Assembly: GCF_023920705.1 (NCBI RefSeq)
Contig: NZ_CP094657.1
Coordinates: 2,418,001 to 2,482,000, forward strand
Length of the DNA stretch: 64,000 bases
Source of the DNA: Acinetobacter sp. XS-4
GTDB lineage: Bacteria; Pseudomonadota; Gammaproteobacteria; Pseudomonadales; Moraxellaceae
Reading direction: 5' to 3'
Shown here: positions 37,681 through 46,666 of the stretch, piece by piece
Numbering within the stretch: position 1 is the first letter of the stretch
Layout: each line of letters starts with the position of its first letter
Made by a program: the position numbers and the translations under genes
Notes under the pieces: model-generated
Seen by the model: the letters and a program-made list of their open reading frames with translations, nothing else
What the model was told of the DNA's origin: nothing
The model's database searches: none

Positions 37681-38471
37681 GTGGTTAACGCCTCCTTACC
37701 GCTTTGTTTTTGTGCCCTTAAACTTTCAAACAGCTGTTCTCTGAGCTGAATAAATTGAGGGTCCGATTTAATTGAGCGAATAGACTCGCCCTGACGATAT
37801 CGTTTAGCAAAATCGAGATGTAGAGTTTCTACAATTTTGCCCGGATGTGCTATCATCAGTACCAACTGATTGCTGAGCAATAATGCTTCTTCAATGTCAT
37901 GAGTAATTAAAAAGAAACTTTTATTTTGTTGAATCCATAAATCGAGCACTAACTGCTGCATGTTTTCACGCGTAAAAGCATCTAATGCGGCAAAAGGTTC
38001 ATCTAATAAAATAAACGGCGCGTGACTGATCAAAGCTCTAGCAATACCAACACGTTGTTTCATACCACCGGAAAGTTCCCAAATATTGGCTTTTTCAACG
38101 TGACTTAAACCTACAATTTTTAAAATTGCGTTCACTTGTGCTTCGATATCCGCGCGCTTTAAACCTTTTAACTGCAAAGCGAAGCCAACATTATCTGCAA
38201 CATTCAACCAAGGAAGTAAGGCGTGATCTTGAAATACGACAGCACGAGTTACATCTGGTCCAGTTACGACTTCATGATTTACAAGCACATCACCTGAACT
38301 CGGCTTTTGAAATCCTGCCAAGATATTAAGCAAAGTTGTTTTGCCACAACCCGACTCACCTAAAATCACGGTTAAAGAACCTTCTTCAATCGTTAGGTTA
38401 ATGTCTTGTAAAACTGGCTTTTGCTGTTTAGGAAAAGTCAGATGAATATGTTTGGCTTCTAGTACACTCAT
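37677..38471 (-). CDS. tauB: sulfonate/taurine ABC transporter ATPase
   Basis: 264-residue ABC ATPase. Seen: Walker A GESGCGKTT (38-46), Q-loop VVFQDHALLPW, signature LSGGMKQR (133-140), Walker B FILLDEPFAALD (153-164) and switch His in LITHDIEEAL. The MKQR variant of the signature is usual in the nitrate/sulfonate/taurine group. It lies ten bases after the substrate-binding protein gene and overlaps tauC. Confidence 0.92.
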   Translation of the reverse strand: MSVLEAKHIHLTFPKQQKPVLQDINLTIEEGSLTVILGESGCGKTTLLNILAGFQKPSSGDVLVNHEVVTGPDVTRAVVFQDHALLPWLNVADNVGFALQLKGLKRADIEAQVNAILKIVGLSHVEKANIWELSGGMKQRVGIARALISHAPFILLDEPFAALDAFTRENMQQLVLDLWIQQNKSFFLITHDIEEALLLSNQLVLMIAHPGKIVETLHLDFAKRYRQGESIRSIKSDPQFIQLREQLFESLRAQKQSGKEALTT

Positions 38472-38480
38472 GACAACTCC

Positions 38481-39503
38481 TTAAGGCTGCAAAAATGAAG
38501 AATTCACATTGCCTTTATAATCGGCTTTAAGTTGATCGACCTTACCCTGACCTTTTAAGAACTTCGCCGTATCAAAAATATTTTGCGCAAATTCACCATC
38601 TAACGTTTGTTTTTGCTGAGCATGGTCAAGGTAAATGTTTCCACTTAATAAAAGCGGAATATCTTTTGGATCAGAACCTGTGAGCTGCGCAATTTTTTGC
38701 ACGTTATCGGCATCTTTAACGTAAGCGGCTGGATCTTGATTATATTTTTCAAGCTGCTCAAGCGTAGTTTTAACAAAAGCTTTTAAGAAATCAGGATTTT
38801 TCTCTGCAAAATCTTTACGCACAACCCATAGGTCATAAGTTGGAGCGCCCCATTCACCCACTTGTTTTGAGTCAGTTAAAACCGTACCAGATGCTTTGGC
38901 TTTACTTAAAGCAGGTTCCCAAACATAGGCAGCATCAATATCTCCACGTTCCCAAGCAGCTGAAATTTCAGGTGGACGCAAGTTAATAATTTTTACTTTG
39001 TCTTCTGGAATGTTCCAATGTTTAAGTGCAGACAAAAGGCTGTAATGCGTGGTTGAAACAAACGGTACAGCAATGGTTTTGCCAATTAAATCTTGGGGAG
39101 TTTTAATGCCTGATTTATTACTTACCACTAATGCTTCAGATCCACCAAGTTTTGATGTAATTAAGAAGACTTCAATCGGTAAATCACGGCTTGCCGCAGC
39201 AGCAAGTGGACTTGAACCAATATTGCCAAGTACAACATCGCCTGAAGCAAGTGCGTTTACAACATCTGAACCCGCATCAAATTTTTTCCATTGAATGGTC
39301 CGTTGACTATGTTTTTCATATTCCCCATTGGCCTGCGCAACTTTGCTTGGGTCAACACCTGTTTGGTAGGCAATCACGACAGGTTTGCTGTCGCGAACTG
39401 AAGCACTTGTATTATTATCTTTTTTATTTTGCCATACGATAAATGCAACAATTGCGACTACCACAATTGCCGTGATAATCAACGGTTTGGTCTTTGTGCT
39501 CAT
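38481..39503 (-). CDS. tauA: sulfonate/taurine ABC transporter substrate-binding protein
   Basis: About 340 residues, SsuA/TauA family. Seen: binding-protein fold with VIAYQTGVDPSKVAQANG, LGNIGSSPLAAAASRDLPIEVF and AVPFVSTTHYSLLSALKHW. The N-terminus has a hydrophobic stretch (about 8-25, ending ...AFIVWQNKKDNN) without a clear signal-peptidase or lipobox site, so it may stay as a membrane anchor. A TTG six codons upstream is possible; I choose the ATG at 39503. First gene of the tauABCD-like operon, with a hairpin directly in its leader. Confidence 0.9.
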   Translation of the reverse strand: MSTKTKPLIITAIVVVAIVAFIVWQNKKDNNTSASVRDSKPVVIAYQTGVDPSKVAQANGEYEKHSQRTIQWKKFDAGSDVVNALASGDVVLGNIGSSPLAAAASRDLPIEVFLITSKLGGSEALVVSNKSGIKTPQDLIGKTIAVPFVSTTHYSLLSALKHWNIPEDKVKIINLRPPEISAAWERGDIDAAYVWEPALSKAKASGTVLTDSKQVGEWGAPTYDLWVVRKDFAEKNPDFLKAFVKTTLEQLEKYNQDPAAYVKDADNVQKIAQLTGSDPKDIPLLLSGNIYLDHAQQKQTLDGEFAQNIFDTAKFLKGQGKVDQLKADYKGNVNSSFLQP

Positions 39504-39508
39504 AATTT

Positions 39509-39536
39509 CATGATCTTTCAATAATATAAGATCATG
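39509..39536 (-). promoter_or_regulatory. inverted repeat in the tauA leader
   Basis: CATGATCTT (39509-39517) and AAGATCATG (39528-39536) are perfect 9-bp arms with a ten-base spacer, ending six bases before the tauA ATG. It can form an RNA hairpin that covers the likely ribosome site (AAAGA), or be a protein operator. Confidence 0.65.
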
Positions 39537-39944
39537 GTATGCAGCTGGCTTTATAATGAAAAATAAAAAAATATGAGTTGCTTATCTATTTTTGATAAAT
39601 AACTTTTTCATATAAGTTTTTATCTTTTGGTAAAAAGAAAATTTCAACCAAACTTACAGATTAGCCATAAAATTAAAATACTTATATATCAATAATTAAA
39701 AAGGATATTCAAAAAACACATGGTGAGAAAAACCTGACATACATCCTCTAATTATTTTACCCTACTCATTTCATCATTTTTATTTTTGCTTATCGCATCC
39801 AGAGTTTTGCATCTAATTAATTTTCATTTTTTTATATAAAGTTCAGATTTTATTATCTTTTTATCTTAAATCTTCTGCAAATATTGAGATTTGGACAAAT
39901 CTTTTTCTGGTTTATACATGACGCAAATTTAATTTTTATTTTTA
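39537..39944. other. divergent promoter region of tauA and the porin gene
   Basis: About 400 AT-rich bases without a gene. It should hold promoters in both directions. I see no strong palindrome beyond the tauA leader repeat and no clear CysB consensus. Confidence 0.6.
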
Positions 39945-39961
39945 AGAGGAGAAAAATTCTT

Positions 39962-41146
39962 TTGTTTAAACATTCTCAATTTTTGAAAAAAACATTAATT
40001 ACAACGTCTTTGATTACATTCAGCCTTTCAAGTCATGCAGCCCTTACTTTTGGTAATGCTGAAGAAGGTCAACTTAAAGTAAGTGGTACTGTTCGGGCTA
40101 AATATGTTTATGATTTTGACTCTAATCCCACTACCAGTAAATTTTCCTTTAATGACGCGGTATTATGGTTAGATTACAACTCCCCGAAATGGATTGGCCG
40201 TCTAGATTATCGGGTTTATGAGTATTACGGGCGTTTAGGCGATGCCAATTGGCTTACCGATGCATGGTTAGGTTATAAAATTAATGACAACAGTAAAATT
40301 ATTGCTGGCTTAAACCCAGTTCCTTTTGGCTTGGGTCGCTTTTGGGGAAATACTTATTATTTAGGCATTGCCAATAGTGCAGGTTGGGAAGATGTGCACA
40401 ACCTTGGGGTGAAATATGATTTCAATGATGGCATCAATGAAGCACAACTCGCCTTTTATCCTACCGATGGTGGCACCTACAGAGGTAAAAGCAAAGATTC
40501 GAGCCGATTTAGTATCAACCCTGTCAATGCGGATGACTCTGTACCACAAGGCACCAATACTAAAGAAAAGAACTCGATTGTTGTTCGCGGTGCTCATACC
40601 TTTAAAAATGTCTTAGGCCAAGAAAATTTCTCTACCCAATTGGGTGCCTCTGCATGGTACTCCACCATTGAAAATAAACGTTCAGGGCAAGATGGCAATC
40701 GCCAAGTCTATTCAGTTTTTAGCAATACCAATTACAATCAATGGAATTTACAGCTTTTGGCTGGTTATCAAGACATTGATAATGCGGACACCCAATATAA
40801 AGATCACCTGACTTTGGGTGGTTTCGATTATTCATTTAACTCGGCAACCAAAGGTCAGATTTACTCAGCCGAACTCAGCTATTTATTTCCTCAGCAGTTT
40901 GGCCCAATTACCTCTGTTCGCCCCTACCTAAACTATAGTTCTTATCGAAAAGAGCAAGATGGCTTTAAAGATTCAACCCGTTTTATTCCCGGCATTGCCT
41001 TTAACTATCAAAAATTGACGGTACAAGCCGAGTTGCTGATGGGTAAACACGATCCATATCTAGGAGACAGTGAAGGCCTTGCGGCTGGCGGAAGCAATGA
41101 TAAATGGAATAAAAAAGCGTTTGTGATTTTTGCTTATTACTTCTAA
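39962..41146 (+). CDS. outer-membrane porin of the sulfonate locus
   Basis: About 394 residues from a TTG start. Upstream codons give an uncharged-to-basic lead (RRKIL) that does not look like a signal; starting at the TTG at 39962 gives MFKHSQFLKKTLITTSL and a signal peptide ending SSHA|ALT, and AGAGGAG lies ten bases before it. The rest is a beta-barrel with aromatic girdle, alternating strands and a C-terminal FAYYF. It looks like a general or sulfonate-linked porin; the family is not clear to me. Divergent from tauA, so it may admit the sulfonates. A strong terminator follows. Confidence 0.82.
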   Translation: MFKHSQFLKKTLITTSLITFSLSSHAALTFGNAEEGQLKVSGTVRAKYVYDFDSNPTTSKFSFNDAVLWLDYNSPKWIGRLDYRVYEYYGRLGDANWLTDAWLGYKINDNSKIIAGLNPVPFGLGRFWGNTYYLGIANSAGWEDVHNLGVKYDFNDGINEAQLAFYPTDGGTYRGKSKDSSRFSINPVNADDSVPQGTNTKEKNSIVVRGAHTFKNVLGQENFSTQLGASAWYSTIENKRSGQDGNRQVYSVFSNTNYNQWNLQLLAGYQDIDNADTQYKDHLTLGGFDYSFNSATKGQIYSAELSYLFPQQFGPITSVRPYLNYSSYRKEQDGFKDSTRFIPGIAFNYQKLTVQAELLMGKHDPYLGDSEGLAAGGSNDKWNKKAFVIFAYYF

Positions 41147-41150
41147 CTCT

Positions 41151-41187
41151 AAAAAGAAAGGCCAACAAATGTTGGCCTTTCTTTTTA
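41151..41187. terminator. bidirectional terminator between the porin and MFS genes
   Basis: AAAAAGAAAGGCCAAC, loop AAAT, GTTGGCCTTTCTTTTT: a 16-bp perfect stem between convergent genes. Confidence 0.93.
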
Positions 41188-41207
41188 TCTAGATATCTAC
41201 TTTTACT

Positions 41208-42674
41208 CTAGTCGATTACTGGTGAATTATTGAGAGGAAGTTCTGTTTTATCTTCATCTATAACATCGACATCTTGGGCGGTAGGCTCAAACTTAATCAG
41301 TAGTCCAATCACAATTAAAGGAATAAACGCAAAGATAGAAATAATCAGGTAAACATCGGTTTTATATCCCGCCATCCAGATCGGTAAAACAAACAAAGCA
41401 ATTGCTTGAGCAACACCCGTTACTGCACGGTTAAAGCCGACCCCAACGCCACGAATTGAAGCCGGATAAGCCATAGTTGGATAAACCATCATTTGTGCCC
41501 CAGGCCCAAAGCCTTCGGCAAAAAGCCATAAACCTAGCATTCCAATTGCGGTGTAGAGTAGAAAGCTATTACCGGGTTCACCAATTAATGCCAAAGCAAT
41601 GAGGGCTATAAACTGGAGTAAAAAGCCTGTAAGCAACACATGACGAGATTTAAATCTGCTGGCAACAAATACACCTAACAGCCCGCCCGTAAATGCAAAC
41701 AATAAATTAAGCCCGAGTGTTGTAGTAATGGTCGTCAAGACATCGGTATGGAAGAAACGCGTTAAAATAGAAGGTAAAAAGAAGGCAATGGTCGTGTACT
41801 GAAATGCCACCGAAATATGAATCACAATTGCCACAATCGTTCTTGGCAAATAGGTTTTATTAAATAAAACTGCAAAACCCTCGCGCTTTTTCTTTTCAGC
41901 GGTTCTTTCTACTTTTTCAACTGTAGCAACTGCATTAATAGCATAGGACTCTTGTAGAACTTTAGCAGCCCCTTTTAAATCGCCTTGGTTTGCAAGCCAG
42001 ATTGGTGATTCAGTTAAATATTTACCACGAATAAAAATGATGAGTAACGCTGGCACTGCTCCAAAAATTAAAGATGCTCGCCATAACCAGTTGCTATGCT
42101 CAGGAGGTAAAAGAAAATAAAGCGCCAAAACCAGACCAAAACACACCGAAGAAGCGGCATACCACATTGGGCACCATGCGGCTAAACGCGCTGCCTTGTT
42201 GCTACTACCGTTAAATTTGGAAAACTCAGATAAGTATGACATTGCCACAGGCAGATCAATACCAACACTAATCCCCATAATAAATCTGGCTAAAATCAAA
42301 ACCCAGACATTAGGTGCAAAGCCTGCGACAATTGCAGCAATGACAAAGAGCACCATGTCTGCCATAAAAACCCGATAACGGCCAATTTTATCTGTCAGCC
42401 AACCACCAATCAGGTTACCAACAATGGTTCCGCAGACAATTGCTGAAGCCACCACACCAGTCATCACAGGGCTTAAAGAAAACTCTGAGATAACTTGCTC
42501 AATACCAAAGGACAGCGTTGTTAAATCATAGGCATCAATAAATACCCCAATCAATGCCAACCAAATAACTTTATTCGATTTACCCTTCCCTGCAAATTTG
42601 GAAATTAATTGTGAAACATCATCGGGAGATTTAATTTCATAACGATGGTTATGATCGAGTTCTTGTGTGCTCAC
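41208..42674 (-). CDS. MFS transporter (sugar/aromatic acid:H+ symporter type)
   Basis: 488-residue major facilitator with twelve helices. Seen: GGWLTDKIGRYRVF (loop 2-3 motif A), VLILARFIMGISVGIDLPVAMSYLSEF, ESPIWLANQGD, and RGVGVGFNRAVTGVAQ. The start is a GTG at 42674 with CAGGAA seven bases upstream. It lies between the tau-like genes and two flavin monooxygenase genes, so it may import an organosulfur substrate, but its family gives no direct proof of that. Confidence 0.87.
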   Translation of the reverse strand: MSTQELDHNHRYEIKSPDDVSQLISKFAGKGKSNKVIWLALIGVFIDAYDLTTLSFGIEQVISEFSLSPVMTGVVASAIVCGTIVGNLIGGWLTDKIGRYRVFMADMVLFVIAAIVAGFAPNVWVLILARFIMGISVGIDLPVAMSYLSEFSKFNGSSNKAARLAAWCPMWYAASSVCFGLVLALYFLLPPEHSNWLWRASLIFGAVPALLIIFIRGKYLTESPIWLANQGDLKGAAKVLQESYAINAVATVEKVERTAEKKKREGFAVLFNKTYLPRTIVAIVIHISVAFQYTTIAFFLPSILTRFFHTDVLTTITTTLGLNLLFAFTGGLLGVFVASRFKSRHVLLTGFLLQFIALIALALIGEPGNSFLLYTAIGMLGLWLFAEGFGPGAQMMVYPTMAYPASIRGVGVGFNRAVTGVAQAIALFVLPIWMAGYKTDVYLIISIFAFIPLIVIGLLIKFEPTAQDVDVIDEDKTELPLNNSPVID

Positions 42675-42819
42675 TTAATAATTCCTGAATTTTAATAACA
42701 GAAACAAAATAATGATTATTCACATAATACAAAAACAAATTAATCTGATTTTTTAATCTCAATTATAGAATTATCTTTTCATTATTAACTCAGCAGTAAA
42801 ACCGATATAAAAGACAAAA

Positions 42820-42842
42820 TAAAAGCTGGCATTTAACCAGCT
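42820..42842 (-). terminator. terminator of the flavin monooxygenase gene
   Basis: AGCTGG and CCAGCT form a short stem with a seven-base loop, and on the minus strand it is followed by TTTTATTTTG. Confidence 0.7.
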
Positions 42843-42867
42843 ATTTATTTAAAGGTTTTCCAAAATA

Positions 42868-44259
42868 TTAACTCGCCTCAGCAAGTTTTAATTCCTTTAG
42901 ATTACGATATTTTGCACCGCGGTGATTTTCAGGCAAATATGGACCAGCACCAAATAATTTTTCTCTTAATGTTCCTTGTGCATATGAGGTTTGATATACC
43001 CCTCGTTTTTGCAACTCTGGCACAATAAACTCAACCACATCGGCAAAGGTTTGATGCGCCAAAATATAAGCCAAGTTAAAGCCATCGACATCGGTATCTT
43101 CAACCCATTGCTGTAAAGCATCCGAAACGGTTTCTGCCGAACCCACTAACACAGGTCCATTACCGCCTAAGCTGTTCCAGTTTGCAATTTCTTCAATGGT
43201 CCAAACACGTTCTGGGTCTGCATTTACATAAGAATCTAATAAAGATTGAATCGCATTGGTTTGAATATATTCAACTTTGTCGGTCGGTTGATATTGTGAA
43301 AAATCAACACCTGACCAGCCAGATAGCAATGTTAAAGCGCCATCGTAGCTTCCATAGCTTTGATATTCTTTAAACTTAGCCTGCGCTTTTGTATCGGTTT
43401 CATCGGTTACAATCGACAAAAGTGCATAAATTTTAACTGAGTACGGGTCTCGGCCTTCTTGAGCCAATTTTTGACGAATGCCCTGTACCACTTTTTTAGT
43501 GGCAATTTTAGACGGCGCTGCAATAAATACACACTCAGCATTTTGACTAGCAAACTTCTGCCCACGTGAGGATGCACCTGCTTGATAAAGTACTGGCGTT
43601 CGCTGCGGTGATGGCTCACAAATATGGATACCCGGCACAGTAAAGTATTTACCTTCGTGCTGAATTGGATGCACTTTATTATGGTCAGCAAAGATACCGC
43701 TTTCACGGTCACGAAGTACCGAACCTTCTTCCCAAGAACCTTCCCAAAGCTTGTAAAGAACTTCTAAATATTCATCAGCAATATCATAACGATTGTCATG
43801 GTTGACCTGAGTTTTTAGGCCCAAGTTTTTCGAGCCACTTTCCAAATAAGAAGTCACGATATTCCATCCAACTCGCCCCTTGGTTAAATGATCTAGCGTA
43901 CTAATACGTCTAGCAAAAGGATAAGGATGCTCAAAGGAAATAGAGGTCGTGACACCAAAACCCAAGTGCTTTGTGACTGCGGCCATCGCTGGCACAATCT
44001 GTAGCGGATCATTGACTGGAACTTGTACTGCACCTGTTAAAGCATGTTCAGCACTTTGATGATAAACGTCATAAATACCAAGTACATCTGCAATAAAAAT
44101 ACCGTCAAAAAAACCACGCTCAAGAATTTGTGCTAAATCTGTCCAATATTCTAAATCTTTATATTCAACAGATCGGTCTTGGGGATGTCGCCATAATCCT
44201 GGAGATTGGTGAGCAATACAATTCATTTCAAAAGCATTAAAACTAATTTTCTTAGTCAT
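42868..44259 (-). CDS. FMN-dependent monooxygenase, NtaA/SnaA/DszA (SoxA) family
   Basis: About 463 residues, class C flavin monooxygenase using FMNH2 from a separate reductase. Seen: MTKKISFNAFEMNCIAHQSPGLWRHPQD at the N-terminus, FIADVLGIYDVY, GFGVTTSISFEHPYPFARRISTLDHLTKGRVGWNIVTSYL (by range 105-145), and PQRTPVLYQAGASSRGQKFA. These are DszA/NtaA hallmarks; members split C-S or C-N bonds in sulfones, nitrilotriacetate or pristinamycin. Starting at 44259 avoids an atypical six-residue lead. With the SfnB-like gene and tau genes nearby, an organosulfur substrate is likely. Confidence 0.88.
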   Translation of the reverse strand: MTKKISFNAFEMNCIAHQSPGLWRHPQDRSVEYKDLEYWTDLAQILERGFFDGIFIADVLGIYDVYHQSAEHALTGAVQVPVNDPLQIVPAMAAVTKHLGFGVTTSISFEHPYPFARRISTLDHLTKGRVGWNIVTSYLESGSKNLGLKTQVNHDNRYDIADEYLEVLYKLWEGSWEEGSVLRDRESGIFADHNKVHPIQHEGKYFTVPGIHICEPSPQRTPVLYQAGASSRGQKFASQNAECVFIAAPSKIATKKVVQGIRQKLAQEGRDPYSVKIYALLSIVTDETDTKAQAKFKEYQSYGSYDGALTLLSGWSGVDFSQYQPTDKVEYIQTNAIQSLLDSYVNADPERVWTIEEIANWNSLGGNGPVLVGSAETVSDALQQWVEDTDVDGFNLAYILAHQTFADVVEFIVPELQKRGVYQTSYAQGTLREKLFGAGPYLPENHRGAKYRNLKELKLAEAS

Positions 44260-44390
44260 AAAAATATCAACCAGCATTTTATTTATTTTTATACTAAATC
44301 AATTTTTAGGTTTTCTTTATAATATAAACCCCAAACAAAATATGATTTTATTCTAATAGATTTTTATAATTTATTTTAAAAATTAAATAA

Positions 44391-44418
44391 TATTAAGCCG
44401 CTAAAAATAGCAGCTTAA
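44391..44418 (-). terminator. imperfect hairpin after the SfnB-like gene
   Basis: ATTAAGC-GCT and AGC-GCTTAAT pair with one mismatch around an AT loop, and AT-rich sequence follows on the minus strand. Confidence 0.5.
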
Positions 44419-44434
44419 TATCTAAAATTATAAC

Positions 44435-45730
44435 TTATTGCTTAGCAACATTCCCTATTCGCCATTGATACGGTGGTAATGTACCGTTCACACTAAAATC
44501 ACCGATAATTCGATTTTTAAATACTCTCGGGTTATGTGAAGATAAAGTTCGTACATTACGCCAGTATCGATCTAGACCTAAATCTTTATCTGTTGCTGAA
44601 GCGCCTAAAGCATCAAATAAAATTGTAGATGCATTTAAAATTAAATCGGTAATAACGGTTTGAGACTGTGCACTTTCAAGCTCGGCAAGCGCATTTTGCT
44701 CCTCTTCAAGCTGCTCATTATTTTGAAATGCAGCCAAGTAAGCACGCTGCAAGCTTTGTGCAACTTTTTCAACAATCGCCCCTGCACTGTAAGCCGCGCC
44801 ACGAACTTGTCCCACGACTTGTAAAATTTGTGGATCCTGTTTTACAAATTGGGCATTTGCATGCGTGTAGTTTCGGGTACGTTTAGCAACAGCTTGAGAA
44901 ACATCATAGGTTGCAGCACGTCCTAGACCTGTAATGATTGCCAGTTGGACCAGTTGATAGTAAGCCGCTGAATATTTAAAGCGGTCATCATCAGGTAAAA
45001 CTTCAGTTTCATCGACCAATACGTCATGGAAATATGCTGTACCGCTTGCAGTGAGTTGCTGACCAAAGCCGTTCCAGTCATCGACAATTTCAACGCCTTC
45101 ATCTTCACGGCGAACAACGACCGAACCAGACTCACCCTTTAAGTCAGTTACACCAATTTCGACCCAGTCTGCATATAGACTCCCTGTGGTGTAATATTTT
45201 TGGCCTTTAACACGAATTTTGCCGTTATCGTCTCGATACAAATGTGTTTCGAACTGATCAATTGACTCCTTTCCACCTTCAGACCATGCACTACCCACCG
45301 TTTCACCATTTGCAATTCGGCTGAACCAACGCTGTTGAAACGCTTTATCTTTACTTACCAATACATCTTCAGTGAAACCAAAATGCACACGCAAAGATTG
45401 CGGCAAGTTTGAATCGGCCTCTGCAAGTTCAATTAATAATGCAAATAATTCAGGAATGGTTGCATCAAAGCCCCCATGAGCTTTAGGAAGTCGTAATCGT
45501 GTAAAACCAATATCTTTGAGCCACTGAAGTTGTTCATAAGGCAAAATATGCTGCTGCTCACGGATTAAAGCCCCTTCTTTAATACGCGCAAAAGTCGGTC
45601 TGAAGTTTTTTGCCAAATCATCATAACGTTCAGAAGGTCCTTCACCCCACACCCGAGAAATGATTGAAGCCTGACTAAGTGCCGCATGCGTTAGTGAACC
45701 GAGATGATGCTCAAAATTTAAATTTGTCAT
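44435..45730 (-). CDS. acyl-CoA dehydrogenase-fold flavin monooxygenase, SfnB/DszC family
   Basis: 431 residues with the acyl-CoA dehydrogenase fold: N-terminal helical domain (LRLPKAHGGFDATIPELF), beta domain with VGSAWSEGGKESIDQFET and VKGQKYYTTGSLYADWVEI, C-terminal helices with RYWRNVRTLSSHNPRVFKNRIIGDFSVNG (by position 390-420), the DszC/SfnB signature instead of a CoA-dehydrogenase glutamate. Such enzymes use FMNH2 to oxidise sulfides or sulfones. It is 157 bases from the DszA-like gene, same strand, so the two probably act on one organosulfur compound. Confidence 0.87.
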   Translation of the reverse strand: MTNLNFEHHLGSLTHAALSQASIISRVWGEGPSERYDDLAKNFRPTFARIKEGALIREQQHILPYEQLQWLKDIGFTRLRLPKAHGGFDATIPELFALLIELAEADSNLPQSLRVHFGFTEDVLVSKDKAFQQRWFSRIANGETVGSAWSEGGKESIDQFETHLYRDDNGKIRVKGQKYYTTGSLYADWVEIGVTDLKGESGSVVVRREDEGVEIVDDWNGFGQQLTASGTAYFHDVLVDETEVLPDDDRFKYSAAYYQLVQLAIITGLGRAATYDVSQAVAKRTRNYTHANAQFVKQDPQILQVVGQVRGAAYSAGAIVEKVAQSLQRAYLAAFQNNEQLEEEQNALAELESAQSQTVITDLILNASTILFDALGASATDKDLGLDRYWRNVRTLSSHNPRVFKNRIIGDFSVNGTLPPYQWRIGNVAKQ

Positions 45731-45847
45731 TTATGTAAAACCAATATTGCTTTGCTTTTACCATAAAATATTTATTTCACATGAAAACGATTATTTTTTT
45801 ATAACTGTATTCATTCTTTATATAACGCAAAGTAAAAGCTTACAGCG

Positions 45848-46666
45848 CTAAGCTATCGCTTTCTTGTTAGGACTATGCTGACTTTGCAATAAGGTTTGCA
45901 TATATTCTGAATAGACAGATAATTTTTCGAAAATATGCTCTGAATAGAACATATCATCAATTAAATGCGTCATTTGACTAGCGGTAAAGGTATCGCATAA
46001 ACCTACCAACTCTGCATTCATCTTGGCAAATTGCGCACATAATTTCACGTAAGTGTCATCTTTATTTTTGAATAATAATTTACGCATTTCCAATTCATTT
46101 ATATCTTTTAAATCATCGCTTTTTTTGGGGTTAATCCAATAAATTTTGACTTTTAAGAACTGCTCAAGCTCTTTCAGATGTTCTAAATCAATATCTAAAT
46201 CAGTGATTAGAAAAACCGTAGAGAGATCACTTCTACACAGTGCTTTAATTAAACTTAAATAAATAAACTCAACTTCACTAAGCTCTCCAAGTTCTAAATC
46301 TATATATACTTTTAAGCTTTCTAGAACATCATCGATCTTGAAAAGTACCTTTTTTTCAGCTTGATAATATTTGTTAAGAATAGAAAGTACAGGTGCTGTC
46401 GCAGGTGTTGTGTAAATGGCTGCTTTATTTAAATTGGCAAATATAAAAGGTGAAAATAAATAAGCCACACTGCTTTGCTTTAAGTGAATATGAGATTGAA
46501 TTAAATATACAGTTTCAGATTTAGAAAAGTCTCTGAGAACCTTTGCTCTTAATAAAGTTGCTTCAAAATTAACATAGGTCTGCTCTAGTTGAGCCATTAT
46601 AGAAGCTGGAATAGGCTGATTTTTAATAATTTTATGCAGGACATTGAGTTGAGAAGTAGTAAACAT
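45848..46666 (-). CDS. hypothetical protein, 272 residues
   Basis: I do not recognise this protein. It is cytoplasmic in appearance: no signal peptide and no membrane helix, with charged mixed alpha/beta sequence, a run of Lys/Asp/Glu (KIYWINPKKSDDLKD) and a C-terminal helix (YSEHIFEKLSVYSEYMQTLLQ). Codon use matches its neighbours. It lies between the SfnB-like gene and cydA, separated from both by long gaps, and is on the minus strand alone. The ribosome site before the ATG at 46666 is weak. It could be a lineage-specific regulator or stress protein, but nothing shows which. Confidence 0.75.
   Translation of the reverse strand: MFTTSQLNVLHKIIKNQPIPASIMAQLEQTYVNFEATLLRAKVLRDFSKSETVYLIQSHIHLKQSSVAYLFSPFIFANLNKAAIYTTPATAPVLSILNKYYQAEKKVLFKIDDVLESLKVYIDLELGELSEVEFIYLSLIKALCRSDLSTVFLITDLDIDLEHLKELEQFLKVKIYWINPKKSDDLKDINELEMRKLLFKNKDDTYVKLCAQFAKMNAELVGLCDTFTASQMTHLIDDMFYSEHIFEKLSVYSEYMQTLLQSQHSPNKKAIA

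Noticed and set aside
41208..42674. MFS gene as a proven part of the sulfonate operon
   Set aside because: Proximity only; its family also carries sugars and aromatic acids, and terminators separate it from the porin gene.
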